Of a DNA stretch of 64,000 bases, positions 21,001 to 34,018 are shown in pieces. This DNA is from Pleodorina starrii (Eukaryota; Chlorophyta; Chlorophyceae; Chlamydomonadales; Volvocaceae). A program made the position numbers and the translations under genes. The notes below the pieces were generated by a model. It worked only from the letters and a program-made list of their open reading frames with translations, made no database searches and was not told the origin of the DNA. Each line of letters begins with the position of its first letter. Position 1 is the stretch's first letter. The stretch is from the NCBI GenBank assembly GCA_030267565.1, contig BRXU01000005.1, positions 3,909,501 to 3,973,500 on the forward strand, in the 5' to 3' direction.

Positions 21001-21311
21001 ATCGCGTCACGGTAAATGTCGGTAACGTCCTGCCCGGCTCCATCTGGCGTGTCCCCAACACAAACCTGGTTGTCAAGTACGATTCCTGGAGCACCACCAC
21101 CGGCGCAACCGTGCGGCTGTGCCGCCGCCAGGGCGGTAACGAGAGGACCTGCGGCGACAACCTGGATGACGATTGCGACTTCCTGACTGACGCTGAGGAT
21201 CCCGACTGCGCTGCTGGTCGGGCGGCCCCCCGTTCGCCGTCACCTCCCTCCCCGCCGCCACCTCGTTCCCCGCCTGTACCAAGGCCGCCGCCGCCCCGCA
21301 CTACGGGATAG
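18036..21311 (+). CDS. Gametolysin-type peptidase M11, copy 2 (5 exons)
   Basis: Intact 550-residue paralogue of copy 1. Exons are 18036-18159, 18548-18906, 19296-19623, 20136-20407 and 20742-21311. Exons 1 and 3 have exactly the same lengths as in copy 1 (124 and 328 nt) and all splice phases are conserved. It has a signal peptide (RLAPALAILLLLAPLHGAQG), a propeptide-like exon 2 and the zinc motif HEIGHNYGMAH in exon 4. The Cys-rich end, with CGDNLDDDCDF and DAEDPDC, precedes a short Pro-rich tail. As in copy 1, Leu (TCTLGARGG) stands where copy 3 has Met. The introns are compact. I saw no nearby TGTAA signal; the first is at 21886. It is probably secreted and acts on wall or matrix glycoproteins. 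Confidence 0.92.
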
Positions 21312-22127
21312 GGCATTGCTTCCCTATTTTGAACACAAATGCCTCGGTGAACGTTGTTAGACGCGTGTGTGTAGCTCGGAGGTATGTTGGGTGTGATGAG
21401 TTGATAGATGTTGGCGCGGGGTGTTAGTTATGCGATGTGCGTGCCCGCCCGGGAACGCCGCCTTTGTGATGACGCCCGGCGGTGATAGATCTGGGCCGAC
21501 GGATCCTGCCGATCCTGCCGGGGGAGGCCAGCCACTGGGACGCCACCGCCTTGCATATGGAAGGGCAAAGCACGTTGGCACGTCCTTCCAGCGCGTATGC
21601 TGCTGTGTATCGTCACTTTCATTTGTTCTTCGCTGTCCTTCACAGCCCGGTGAATCGAGCGGCGCTGGAGGTTTCAGTTTCCAATCCTTTCCAATACCCG
21701 TGGATGGATGGCGCATGGTAGTTGCGGTACGTAGGTGGTGACCCGGCAGGAGCCAGTAAGCGGGCTGCCGCCCGAAACAGCACTTACTGGGAAAGGCGGT
21801 CTACGGGTAGCTATAGCTTATTGCCCTGCTCGGGACATTTTGAAGGGCAAGAGAGCGGGCAAGCTTACTCTGTTTGTCCCAACCGTGTAATGGTGCGTCT
21901 GTACGGTAACTTGGAAGAGTCGAAGACGCTAGGGTCCAAGTCCCAGCAGATAGCAGCCTCGTAATAACAAGTGCCTGGCAGGACCGTATATATATGGCCG
22001 CATGCATCAGCTAGCCCTATCTGCTGCTAGCAACGCAGGTTTATCAGACTGCCCTAGCAGGGTATCGAACACCTGACGGGTAACAGGTGCCTGGTGATAG
22101 ATAGGCAGCTGCTAGCTATCTGCTAGC
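21312..22127. other. 3' flank of M11 copy 2; no gene recognised
   Basis: Short ORFs only. Past about 22030 there are degenerate repeats of GCTAGCTATCTGCTAGC type. Confidence 0.45.
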
Positions 22128-22338
22128 CGAGCAGCAGCGCAGTCGGCATCCTCAGCGCCAGTCAGGAAGTCGCAATCGTCAGGTCCTCTCGGTACTGGCC
22201 TGGCGACGGCACAGCCGTACGGCTACGCCGGAGGTGCTGCTCCAGGACTCGTAATTGATATCCAAGGTGGCTGGTGTTGGGGACACGCCAAATGGAGCCG
22301 GGAGGACGTCGCCGACATGTAACGTGTCGCGAATGAAC
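22128..22338 (-). pseudogene. Antisense fragment of M11 last exon
   Basis: On the minus strand this aligns with the middle of exon 5 of copies 1 and 2, from the segment VGDVLPG through YESWSS, RLCRRQ, ERT and DCDFLTGAEDADC. Compared with the paralogues a 17-bp piece is missing between ERT and the DDCDF segment, and other indels shift the frame. No other exons are nearby, so it is an isolated partial duplicate in inverted orientation. Confidence 0.85.
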
Positions 22339-23280
22339 AACCCACAAAGGGACCACCCACCTCTTAGGGGACTACATGAACAAGAATACAACGCTGATAA
22401 CCTGCAAATAAACCGGAGCAGCCACGACATCGAAGCACACATACAATCACAGCACCGGAGGCGCAAATAAAATACATGCTTTATTACTGGATGGGTGAAC
22501 CGTACCTACCTTCTCTTAAGCCTACACAAACGAAGTCGCAGCACCCACCTATCTACACCATGCAGGCTATCTATCTATACACGCTTCCTGGGCTATCTAG
22601 CTAGGAACACGCACATACACCGCTGCACGCCACACGTGCACATCTATCTTGGGTGATGAGAGATACCGGAGAGTGTCATCAAGCAGGCCGTCGACAGCAA
22701 GGAGATCGATCTCCACCCAGCACAGCGCGCGGGAGCAGACACACAGCGACGAAGAAGTCGCCAGCATGTTGCTGCTCCACTTCAGGACAGGATTTATGGG
22801 GTTCCACGGACTCTTCTCCACAGCGGGTAGTGTTATTATTAGTTACAGGCTTGCTATCTTCCCTGAAGGGAGTATCTACGGGCTCAGATATTCGTCGCTT
22901 AAATGTGCTACAAACGTTTATGGCTGACGAGAAGTTTATGGCCAGGAAGGCCCAAATAAAAGTATCTGTGTGCAGTGTACACTGAGTGCATGACCAAGGA
23001 AACAAGTAAGGCATGTTTGTTTGACCAACCATGACCGTGTGCAATATAGAACTTGTTTCAGTATTAGCCAGCACATTTGTCCGGAGCCGAAAAAATATTT
23101 CCACCGTCGGGAGCGAATCGCGACGTGATTTTTTCCGGGAAAATGGGCTTTCGAAGTTCTATGGACGATCATATTGTATGGTCAATTTTCTCCCAATTAT
23201 ACCATATTGGGCACTCATCGTAAAAAGCTCTTCTACAAATTTTCAAAATTTAGGGCAAAAAGATATTTCATCCTGAGATA
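22339..23280. other. Intergenic, no gene recognised
   Basis: Short ORFs without motifs; nothing supported. Confidence 0.4.
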
Positions 23281-23284
23281 GCAA

Positions 23285-23665
23285 GCAGGTAGGGTGGGTA
23301 CCGGTCAGCAATCATTTAATCCTGACCGGTCCTTGCAGGCTCTTAATACCAATCCTGACCTGTCCTGCCTGGTGGGGTCCTAATCCTAATAATCCTGACG
23401 GCTACACGGGTCCTAATCATCATCCTCGCCGGTCAAGGGCAAGCCTTCGGCTAATTATTAGCCTGACTTCGGTCTAATCCTTTCACATGGAATAATATAA
23501 TTTTATCCAATCAAAATATCTAAAGCTTTAGGTACGCGGCTGCCGGTTGGGAACCGATGAGCCAGTGGCTCACCAGGGCCCTAATAATCCTAATCCTAAG
23601 GTCGTCGGTCGGGGGTTCTTATCCTAATTTCTGCCTGACCGGTACCCGACCCTAATTCCTTATCT
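23285..23665. repeat. Degenerate short repeats (TAATCCTGACCGG type)
   Basis: Variants of TAATCCTGACCGGT, CCTAATCCTAATAATCCTGA and GTCCTAATCAT recur irregularly over about 380 bp upstream of M11 copy 3. Confidence 0.7.
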
Positions 23666-23807
23666 TTGCAACCTTCCTATCTCCTGTGTCACCGCAAACT
23701 GTTAAAACTCGAAACCTTGGTTTACTATGTACTTTATTTCTAATGGGCAATTTCGCATTCGCAATGCGAAGTGACGGCAGCAGCAGTATATACGCGCCCG
23801 CACGCTT

Positions 23808-23885
23808 CATGATCATGGCCCTTGGGTCGGTAGACAGGGCGGGCGCTCAAACGCCATTGTCGTACATCAAAAATTAAAATCATGC
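23808..23885 (+). promoter_or_regulatory. Decayed promoter of M11 copy 3
   Basis: The conserved upstream block is present (GGTCGGTAGACAGGGCGGGC, AAACGCCATTGTCGTA). At the position of the TATA box of copies 1 and 2 the sequence is ATTAAAATC (23874-23882). The box is thus degenerate, in line with the broken reading frame downstream. Confidence 0.5.
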
Positions 23886-25567
23886 AAGGTTAATGTATAC
23901 ATTTTCTGACGTATGTACAGAGACCTCGATAGGTCTTCAGTATCACGAAGCCGCCAGTGTCTAGGGTCCGTCGTATGTACAGCATTCAAAAAGGAATCCT
24001 TTGCATTTAACACAAGCTTGGCAGAAGCAATGTCCGCCTGTGCGTCGGTGCTAATGCGCCTGGCGCCAGCGCTGGCCATCCTCCTGCTGCTTGGCCCGCT
24101 GCACGGCGCGCAAGGACAACTGGAAGCAATCCAGAAAGATGAGCCTGGCACGCTGAAGGGTGAGCGATTTCTATGATAAGACCCGGATAACTAGCGAGCA
24201 AAGCTGAATAAAACCGTGTGTTTCCGCTAGGAGTTTCTCGTCTCCCGGGCCAAATACGTAAAAACCGATCGATTCATCTTAGAGCTTATATCAAAAGCCC
24301 TATCAACTCGAGACGCGCGCATAGCCAGCACCTCCTAGATAGCTAGCTAGCACTCGCAAAGACTGAGTACCCCAGCTAGGAGAGGCGTGCTGATGAACGA
24401 CCTGTTACCCGGCATGCATGGGGGGGCAATCTATCTTAACAGTGGCGGGCGCGCGGCATGAGGGCGGCGCGCCATGACCTGGTAAAGGTTTCGCGCTTCG
24501 TCTTCTTGGACGCCGACATTATTGAGCCCGACGACTCCACGCCAACGGCCGCCGCGCCGCAACCGTTGCCGCATCCAGTGAAGATGTACAGCGCCAGGTC
24601 CTGCGGCCAGCAGCTGATTGGCTGACCACCGTCGCAAACACGCATGGTTTCATCCCAATCGTATCCCAGTCAGGGTGGCTATCTTAAGATATGAATATAT
24701 TCGGGGGAAATTTTGGAAATATGAAGATACTTTTGCCGTGCAAAAAGCTGAAGGTTGAGATAATCCGGCCTCACAGGTGGGCATGATATCTTCCGGGGCC
24801 GTGTTTAGCCGGCAAAATCTCCTCCTAGCCAGATCCTGACAGATACTCTCAGCGCTTCTGAGCCAGGAGTATCTCTGGCCGTAGATAGCAAAATAAGATA
24901 GTCACCCTGATCCCAGTGCCACACTTCCCCAATGATTCCCATCTTCCTCCCTTCCTCTCTCCGTCACACTCACACCATCCACATACATACAGGAACCCTG
25001 ACAGCCGTTGAGGCGAGCGGCTCCGAGTCCATGGCCCCAGCCTACTACATCCACGAGCATATCAGCGGCATCATCTACCGCATTGCGTTCTGCCCCGCGG
25101 TATTATCGAAGGGCGACATCCATACCGGCCCCCAGCCTGTGGCCGTCGCATACAACAAAATTGTGGACGGCGTCGTATATTCGTGCTCGGTGCCTACGAG
25201 ACCGGCGGCAGAGGGTGTCCTGCAGCACAGGCGGTCGCTGCTGGGGGAGACAATCACCACCCCCCGGTCCCTTAGACTCCTGGTCTACGTCCCGACGATG
25301 TGCGGCTATGGGCAGCCGGCTGCGGTCGACCCTCAGGTGCTTGCTAGCTGCTGTCAACGGGAAGCCCCGCCCGGATGCGCGTCAAGTCAGCTAGATAGGT
25401 CTCGTGCTGCGCTTTACCGCTACTTCCATCCGCTGTCTTAGCATGCATAAAGCAGCTCTGCGTACCTGCAGTACGCACGCACGCACTGCGCCGTTGAGCG
25501 AGTAAACGTTGGGTCTAGAGATGAATTTTATTTACTCTAGCTTGCTGTTCACCAGCTAACCAGCCAT

Positions 25568-27000
25568 CACTAAAAGACAGAAGTTCGGGCTCAAACTGCA
25601 CACCGTTCCACACCCCCAGGCACTTGACCTGCCTTAACTCCTTTTCTCTATCGAATTTTTTAAATCTGCAAAGCGTACGTGGCTCCTAGGCTCAATGCGC
25701 ATCCGTCGTACTGGTCTAACCAACATAAGGCCACAGGGGTGTGCGAGCAAAGCGCCGTACGTGGCCTGAAGCGCAGCCGCAGCTCTTGGCTCTGAGCAGG
25801 GCGTTTAGTCCAAGAGACGCTGTTCACGTAGGAGTCCTTTTCTTGCGACGGCGCCCATTGTACATGATTTTCCCCACATAGCAGCTACTTTTGGTATGCG
25901 CGGGAGGCGCTTAGAGCTTTCGGACGCGAAAGGGCTTGCGTTGGCATTTACCCTTAGGCTCAGCATGGGGTAGGGGTGGCCGTGGGTGTGGACGGACTCC
26001 CATGACCGCCATTTACGTTCCATTAATGAATTGCACGCCCGCTTCGCCACGATTCTACCGTATTGTGTGTTCATAAGACGAGGTTGTGGGGCGCTGGGCT
26101 ATTGGCATGAATTGGCGACTGGAGATGACCATTTTCCGGTAGGGGTACGATCGGTGGTCCTGGCGGACGGCTCGGTCACGTTTGTACTCAAACCCTGGCT
26201 AAAATTGAACCCGCATTCATTACAATTTGTTTTATAGTACACACCTTAACTAGTAAGGATTATTACGGAAAAAGTCCGGCGACAAACGGTGCAGGCCTGG
26301 GTCCGGCAGCGGCCATTAAGTGGGCACAGGGCCCTCTAAGAAGGTGTTTACACTTGGATTAAAATCGACGGATTAAGGCTTAATCCGTCGCAAATGTAAA
26401 CATCTGCGGGATTAGCACGGATTGGACAGATTACAATGGGGAGAATTAAGGACCGTTGTACGCGCCGGTACGAGCTTTCTTTAGATTAAATTCAGATAAG
26501 TGCTTAGCTTGATTTACGTCTTTTCACACGATGAAGAGTTTGGAATTGGCGTAAAAAATTTGATACTCGGTAGCGACCGAGTACCAAATCGGCATTTCAG
26601 GATTAGGGTACTTCCCGTGCATGTCTTCATTAACCTTCTTGAGTAACCTAATGATTATCTCTAAAAGAGGTCATAGCAATTCCCAGGTCGGCATTTGGTT
26701 GAGTTTTCTGCCGGGACCACATACTTGGCGGTCACAACTTGCCGCTTGCGACACGCGCTTGTCATATTATAATTCTATTGCATAAACACAAAACATTGCA
26801 CCAGTCGTTTGGCCGATAGCAAGATTGTAAGATAAATGGCGGTGGTTGCCGTACCTAATCCGTGCCTTAATCAAACTCCTTGAAAACACAACACGGATTA
26901 GCGCTCGATTAGCACGGATTATTTTTTTGCTAATCCGTCGATTTTAATCCAAGTGTAAACACCCTCTAAACGTTCGGGCCCGAACTTCTGTCTTTTAGTG
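25568..27000. mobile_element. Non-autonomous CACTA (EnSpm) element, 1433 bp
   Basis: The ends are perfect inverted copies starting CACTAAAAGACAGAAGTTCG (at least 23 bp) and ending in TAGTG. Both flanks are CAT (25565-25567 and 27001-27003), a 3-bp target-site duplication as expected for CACTA transposons. No transposase domain is recognisable inside, so it is probably a deletion derivative. It sits in intron 2 of M11 copy 3 and contains a second element at 26340-26966. Confidence 0.85.
26340..26966. mobile_element. Nested MITE, 627 bp, TAA duplication (Harbinger-like)
   Basis: The inverted ends read GA(A/G)GGTGTTTACACTTGG, continuing with ATTAAAATCGACGGATTA on both sides (about 38 bp in all). 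The flanks are TAA at 26337-26339 and 26967-26969. A 3-bp TAA target duplication fits PIF/Harbinger-type MITEs. The interior has several GATTAGCACGGATT-type subrepeats and no ORF with a recognisable transposase. Confidence 0.75.
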
Positions 27001-27191
27001 CATACTTGCATACTCACCTTCATTCAGCTCTGTCCAAAATAAAGTGTCTACGTACGTATACAGCTTCGAATTCGTTCTTGCATCCAACAACACCTACCAC
27101 CAAGCGAAGTTGCGCCTTTGGATCGGTTATTACGAATAGGTACGTAGTCTAGAAAGCTAGCGTGTTGTTGTACAGCTATCGAGAGGAGCAG

Positions 27192-27282
27192 TTAATTAAT
27201 TAATTACAGAGGAGCTGCAAAACAACTAAATAGATAGTGCGATCGCGCGCGCGACTCTGTGGGCCCAATGTTCAATATGTAG
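27192..27282 (+). repeat. Partial dispersed repeat R
   Basis: TTAATTAATTAATTACAGAG is followed by the GTGCGATCGCGCGCGCGAC region and GTGGGCCCAATGTTCAATATG. It covers the 5' half up to the first hairpin, whose 3' arm is damaged. It lies in intron 2 of M11 copy 3. Confidence 0.7.
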
Positions 27283-27929
27283 AGTAATTCTACAAGTATC
27301 GTGAGCAACTTACATACACCGCATATTATTGTATGGTAATTGTGCATTTACTAGTGCCCACTCACCAGCAACCGCTTGTTCCGCCGCCGCGGACTCATCA
27401 CGCACCGCAGAGCGCCAACGACCTCCTGGTCACCGGCAACGGAACCTATATGGGCCGTTCACTGGCCGGCTACATCCGGACCTGCAGCAACGGCCAAGTC
27501 ACACTTGGCGAAGTTAAAGTTCTCAGGAACGTGGAGGTGCCCTGCAACGGCACTCTGGCTTCGCCTCATCGATTCGGCAGCGGCCCCCACTTCACCACCA
27601 ATTCGTGTTCTGACGACGAGAACATGAACAAGTGGCACTCCTGGCTTGATGGGCTGGGCCAAGAAGACACATGGGATAAACGCCCAGGACTACCACCATC
27701 GCATCCTTATTCTGCCGAGACTCTTTGTTGCGGAGACGAGAGGTGAATGACTGAGTCAATGGGCTTCTTCGCTACTGCGTGGGCCAGCCAGCAGCCCAGA
27801 GCCGGAATAAGGTTTTCTGTCTGACGAGTAGCTGGCCCTGTCCAGGGACAGCCCCTAACACCGTTTCGGTCCATTTAATCTCCAGATTTAATCTCCAGAT
27901 TGATCATTTGATCACTTGTGTAAAAACCT

Positions 27930-28314
<385 letters not shown>

Positions 28315-29039
28315 GCCGGGCGAACCCTGCTGTGGTTTATGGGGGCGGGTGCGATGAGGACTGGGAGCATATACGCCACCACCACCAGCAGGGGAGCTCC
28401 ACAAAACGGCATTACCCTACCCCTTGACGATTGGCCGTGTAGAACCTGGGTCCCTCGAGTGAGCGTCACCGTAGGACATAAACCTATGTATGTATCCTGC
28501 CGATGACTTCACGTCTCGTGGCATGATAAGGATCAACTTCGAACTCTCATACGTACATCAATCCTTATGTTTCTCAGCATAAATTTTTTGCATTTTCCTC
28601 TCCCCTGCCTTACGTGCATGTATCGTATGCAGGCTGCGGAGGATGGGCCGGCGCAGGCTCAAGCGGCCGCTGGGACCGTGATAAGACGGCCGTGAACGAT
28701 TGGGGCTCCGGCTTGGTCTGGTGGGCCGGCGATAACTTTGGAGATTTGGAGATTCTGCTTCACGAGATTGCTCACAACTACGGCATGGCACACGCCAACG
28801 TTCCCGGCAACTGTGATATGTGGGATCAGTGCGACAACACGTGCGTCATGGGTGCCGCGGGCGGGCAGGGCATCAGGTGCTTCAACGCACCTCACAACTG
28901 GCAGGTGGGTTCGAGAGCGGTTGTGCCTTCCATCAGATGCTACTTGCTTGGCTGTGTATACCAATCGAGAAATGTACAGTTTGCTTACATTTATTTTGAT
29001 TTACGCTTAAGATGTACGTACGTACGACTGCGGTAGGGG

Positions 29040-29890
29040 TTCTGCTTAGCCGGCAGCGAGTCGGCCAGTAGCCATCCATACAAACGCAAACACCGTTAGT
29101 TAATGCGACATCAACGCACTGCTCAGCGTACATACGTAGACCCCAACACCAGATGTTAACCGTATGGGAGTGCAACTAGGCTGACTGACTTGCTTGATCC
29201 TATGTCGTCTAAGGTCGTCATTATGTCGTAAAGCCAGCAGAGGGTGCCCACGCACGGGGGTCGGATTCGGTTATCTGATAACCCTACCGCGTCTCGGCTC
29301 TCGGGTCCTCCTAAGGGATTGTTGTTTCGATTATCCAAAAGCCTCGGTGCGTGGCAAATCCATCTAAAGTGCACGCAGACCCCAACATCGTCGAAATTGG
29401 GCGGAAATGTTTGGGCCAGTTGCCCATTTGGCTATGCAACTCACTCAAAACATGCACTAGCCCATACCAATAGCCTCTAGGAGCTCTTATGACACCTCAC
29501 GCATGCCTTTGAAGCCCGGCGAGAAGCGGTCTCGTGCTCAGCGGACGCCGACGGCGGCAGACTGGGCATGCATGGCCGATGGTCTCCGTCGCGCGCTCAT
29601 TTGTCGCCAAAGCTGAAGCCCATCGGCAATCGCTGCCGCATTTACTGGATTTATACGACGGATAGTACGTATTATCACGATGCAAACGCGCCGCGAATGA
29701 AATCTTAATAAGTCGCTACAATGATTGTCTGCGGTCCATCATTGTCATCTGGCCCAAATCATATGGCACCAACAGAGTTGAGTAATGTTGCGATCTGAAA
29801 GCGCCGCTAGTGACACCGTAAATCGCCAAAATAAATGTTTGCGGTCCACTTTTGTTTCCTATCTGGCCAAATACGGCACCAACAGAGTTA
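29040..29890. other. Intron 4 of M11 copy 3; nothing recognised
   Basis: Part of the 1.2-kb intron between 28904 and 30139. No coding or mobile-element signature is seen apart from the microsatellite that follows. Confidence 0.4.
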
Positions 29891-29896
29891 TGCCGA

Positions 29897-29988
29897 TGCT
29901 ATGCTATGCTATGCTATGCTATGCTATGCTATGCTATGCTATGCTATGCTATGCTATGCTATGCTATGCTATGCTATGCTATGCTATG
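29897..29988. repeat. (ATGCT)n pentanucleotide microsatellite
   Basis: About 18 perfect copies of ATGCT, in intron 4 of M11 copy 3. Confidence 0.97.
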
Positions 29989-31468
29989 CCGATACTAATG
30001 CCAGGTAACCAGTATCCCGAAGTAGCAATTCATCTCCCATATTATTAAGATATAAAATCCGTATCCTCTTTATAGTTTTCACTATGTGAAGATCCGAATT
30101 CTCATGTTCCCTGTCCCGGTAATATTTCCCTCACGCAGGTCGGTTGGGGCAGGCCCTTCGTGCAGTTGGACGACGCCGGCCTGAAGATAGGCAACGCGAT
30201 CACTGTGCGAATCCCCAACCAGTTGTCCACCACGGCAAGCTTTGTCATGGTTACGGGTAGCGGCATGGCCCCGGGGCAGCAACTTTTCATTGCTTCGCGG
30301 TACAACGTGTACCCGTATGAATTACCCTGGGTACCTTCGGATGACTCGAAGGGCTTTCCGTCTCGTCGTGCACACGTACGACGGGACCGACAGGATCCCC
30401 GACCGCGCGACAATTCACCTTGGCAGCATTCAAGTCAACACAGTCTGGCGTGTTACCAACAGCAGCTTGGTCATCCGGTTCGATTCCTGGAGCAACGCCA
30501 CCGGCGCAGTCGCACGGCTGTGCCGACGCAGTTCGGACTTCGAACGTAACTGCACTGACGGCCTGGATGACGACTGCGACTTCCTGGCCGACGCGCAAGA
30601 CCCCGACTGCGCAGCAGCGGCCCGACCACCGCCGTCGCCGCCACCGCCGCCGCTACCGTCGCCGCCCCCGCCACCACCGTCGCCATCACCACCGCGGCCG
30701 TCACCGCCCCCGCCGCCATCACCACCGCGGCCGTCGTCACCGCCCCCGCCGCCATCGCCACCGCGGCCGTCACCGCCCCCGCCGCCATCGCCACCGCCGC
30801 CGTCACCGCCCCCGCCGCCATCACCACCGCCGCCGTCGCCGCCACCGGCGCCTTCTTCTCCCAAGCAATCGCCACCACCTTCTCTGCGCCAATCCCCGTT
30901 TCCGAAGCCGCCCCGCTCCCCATCGCAGCCATCTTCTCCAAAGCTCCTCCGGAGCCCAAATCCTCCGCCACGGACGAGAAATTAGCCAAACGCCCCCTTC
31001 TTCATTCGAAGTCCCCCGGCAGACCCGTCCTTGATTGGATCCAGCGTACGTGTTGGGGAGATCACTAGATAGGATCCACGATTCTGCATGCCACTGGATG
31101 GAAGCAAAGATGCGATGAGTGGGTCTGTTGGCAGGCTTTGGAAAATTGATGCTGGACGGATCCATCCTATCGAAAATAAGAATGATGTATGTGTTGTATG
31201 CTTGTGGGCAGCAGTACACGCATGCGCAGCACGCTGTAACACGTAACCCTCACATATACTCGTCCTGACGCATGTCATGCTGGTCATCATTGATATGCAC
31301 AACACTTATTACAAAAACAATGTGCGCCAAGAGGCCGCACCACCGTTGCGGCCCGCCCGCTGGTTAATAACGTGCGTGTAATCTGGTGTACTTGTGTAAA
31401 TATCCCACTGTCGGCGCCTCGGTCCTACCATATCCACTTCAGTATATTATGGATATCTGCACTGTGTC

Positions 31469-31810
31469 GAACGTAACTGCACTGACGGCCTGGCTGACGA
31501 CTGCGACTTCCTGGCCGATGCGCAAGTCCCCGACTGCGCAGCAGCGGCCCGACCACCGCCGCCGCCATCGCCGCGTCCGCCTCCGTCACCGCCGCCGCCG
31601 CCGTCGCCGCCACCGCCGCCGCTACCGTCGCCGCCACCGCCGCCACCGTCGCCATCACCACCGCGGCCGTCACCGCCCCCGCCGCCGTCACCACCGCGGC
31701 CGTCACCACCTCGTTCGCTCGTTCGGGCCTTCGGCCTTTACTCGCTCACTCGCTCGTCCAGCCGGCCATATACTGTCGCGACCCTAGGCAGGATATTTTG
31801 GATATACTGA
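31469..31810 (+). pseudogene. Truncated duplicate of M11 copy 3 last exon
   Basis: It begins abruptly within ERNCTDGLADDCDFLADAQ, which aligns with the Cys-rich end of copy 3 exon 5, and continues into a Pro-rich tail (PPPPPSPRPPPSPP). It then leaves the paralogue at about 31710 and ends at an unrelated stop at 31808-31810. There are no upstream exons, so it is a 3'-exon-only duplicate downstream of its parent. Confidence 0.85.
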
Positions 31811-31952
31811 CTCACCGGGTGGTTATCTGGTACTAACATGCGTGTGGGCCATCCGGTAGGTGTATTTTGTGTTGGCAGGCAATGATATCATTATGGTGGT
31901 AATTGTCAGTATCTTGGTAAGAAGGTCATTAAGCTTGACAATCGGCGGGGCT

Positions 31953-33951
31953 TTGCAATCAGGGGAGAGGGGTCTACAACTCAGGTCGTTGTGACCGTTT
32001 GCCGGTTGTTTAGCCAAAAAGTCATCCTGCGACCCCCCTTCCGAGCATATTTATCTATGTAACATAATAGGGTAATATTCAAGGAACACATTTTGACTAA
32101 TTTTATGGCCTACGGACAAATTTCCGTGGCAGCCTTAAGAACTGGGCATTCACGCAGGTTCTGCCTGTTGATCCTGGCGCCGCGATGCACCAACGCTATG
32201 TAAGAAATACGAGGTCTAAGGCCAAAGCGATTTGGCGGTGTCGACAGCTCGGAAGATGTCATATGATGGAGCATGCTCAGACACCGGACCACAGCAACCA
32301 CATAGAAGGCTAAAGAGGGCAATCGCGCGCCTCTGGCTATCAAGGATGATGTTAAGAACAATTTCCGCTGGAAATCTTGCTTGCGAAACGCTGCGCCCGG
32401 CTCAAAACTCGATTTTTCGGAGGGCCCTCGTGGACGGAGTGGCTGGGGCGCGTGCCTCGGTGGAGGGATGCCCCTCCCCCGAGGAGCGCCTGGCCCCCGG
32501 TGTTTTCTGGGCGCATGCCACTGGTGCCACACGCAACACAGTATGTTCTGTATTATCCGCGCGCTCATTCTGAAGAAGGCAGCGCGATACCGAGGGGAAG
32601 GCGATGCTCGACTCCCCTGTTCTCCCCTGCCCCTGATCACTCTCTGGTATGGTCCCCCGATGAACCCCTCCCTCCTAACGCTGAAACAGCAGCAGACTTG
32701 CGGTCAGGATTCTCCAATGGTCAAGAACGGTAAACAAGGGACCAAATTGTCTCCCGTGCATTACACAGCAATGCCCGGCACCAGTGCCCGAAGTGGGTGC
32801 CAAGCACCAGCGAGGGGTTGGGTGTCGCACAGGCACTCGCATGCGCCCTGATCGCAATCGCGGCAATCACAAACTTCCGTGACGCGCATGTCCTCCAGCT
32901 CAGAGCCCATCGCTCTCTTCCTCCCTAGCCCATGCACTCGGCGACCTAGAATGCACAGTGCCCGTCCTTCCGTCCCATGGCAGCTATGACGCTGAAACAC
33001 AATATCTGAGGAAGGGAGGCGAAGGTAGCGAAAGCGGGGGGATGTGTGAGGGAGGGAAGGGAGCACTAGTGAGACCAGGGTAAAAGGGCACCAAACACAG
33101 AGCTTCCGCGAACGGATAACTCGACCGCCAGGCCATGGCTTTTCGCCCGCAAGCCCAAAGTTGCAAGGAAACATCCTAACTTGAGCACCGGACCCTTGCG
33201 AAGCGCAAGCGAAGGGCCTGGGAGGCGGTGCTGGCGAGGAAAGTCTGCCATGGAACTTCCGCGCACGGATAACTCGACCGCCAGGCCATGGTTTTTCGCC
33301 CGCAAGCCCAAAGTTGCAAGGAAACATCCTAACTTGAGCACCGGACCCTTGCGAAGCGCAAGCGAAGGGCTGAGAGGCGGTGCTGGCGAGGAAATTCTGC
33401 CATGGAACTTCCGCGCACGGATAACTCGACCGCCAGGCCATGGATTTTCGCCCGCAAGCCCAAAGTTGCAAGGAAACATCCTAACTTGAGCACCGGGCCC
33501 TTGCGAGGCACGCCGCAGGCCCTATTGGGGTCTCCCTGGGCGCGATTGCTCCCGTCTTACCGTAAGAATTAGCCATAAGCATCTCCAATCCCATACAGAT
33601 CTCCTCAGTGTTGAAGTTAGCAAAGCGCCCGGCCCCTCCGTGGGCCGTATTGACTGCTATGACTTCTCTTCGTATATGAGTGTTGCTCACTCACAACACT
33701 CAGCGCCTTCATACGACTACAGGAATGTTACATAATCACTTAGACCCGAATCGGAGGTGATCGAAAATGTCGGTATAATAATGGTCATCCGTAGGCCATA
33801 AAATTAGTCAAAATGGGTTCCTTGAATATTACCCTATTATGTTACATAGATAAATATGCTCGGAAGGGGGGTCGCAGGATGACTTTTTGGCTTAACGACC
33901 GGTCAACGGTCACAACGACCTGAGTTGTAGACCCCTCTCCCCTGTTTGCAA
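31953..33951. mobile_element. 2.0-kb element with 164-bp terminal inverted repeats
   Basis: Positions 31953-32116 and 33788-33951 are near-perfect inverted copies. Shared blocks include AGGGGAGAGGGGTCTACAAC, AGTCATCCTGCGACCCCCCT and TAACATAATAGGGTAATATT. Weaker similarity may extend a further 20 bp outward, so the exact ends and target duplication are not fixed. The interior has a GC-rich segment with an unrecognised 176-residue minus ORF (32640-32110) and a tandem repeat, but no transposase motif. Long terminal inverted repeats suggest a Mutator-like or foldback-type non-autonomous element. Confidence 0.8.
33105..33505. repeat. Tandem repeat, about 153-bp unit, 2.6 copies
   Basis: GGATAACTCGACCGCCAGGC recurs at 33114, 33267 and 33419. 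Each unit also contains AAGCCCAAAGTTGCAAGGAA and CTTGCGAAGCGCAAGCGAAG. It is inside the element with 164-bp inverted repeats. The long minus ORF across it is only the repeat read through. Confidence 0.9.
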
Positions 33952-34018
33952 TCGATGTTCTGAATTGTTCAGCTTCTATCAACTGCATTCGAACCAGGTC
34001 TGCAGAAGGCTCCGTAGA

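Noticed and set aside
30430..30989. Gly- and Ala-rich minus-strand ORFs
   Set aside because: Antisense reading of the Pro-rich CCG/CCA repeats in exon 5 of M11 copy 3.
32761..33479. 236- and 137-residue minus ORFs with repeated segments
   Set aside because: They only reflect the 153-bp tandem repeat inside the inverted-repeat element.
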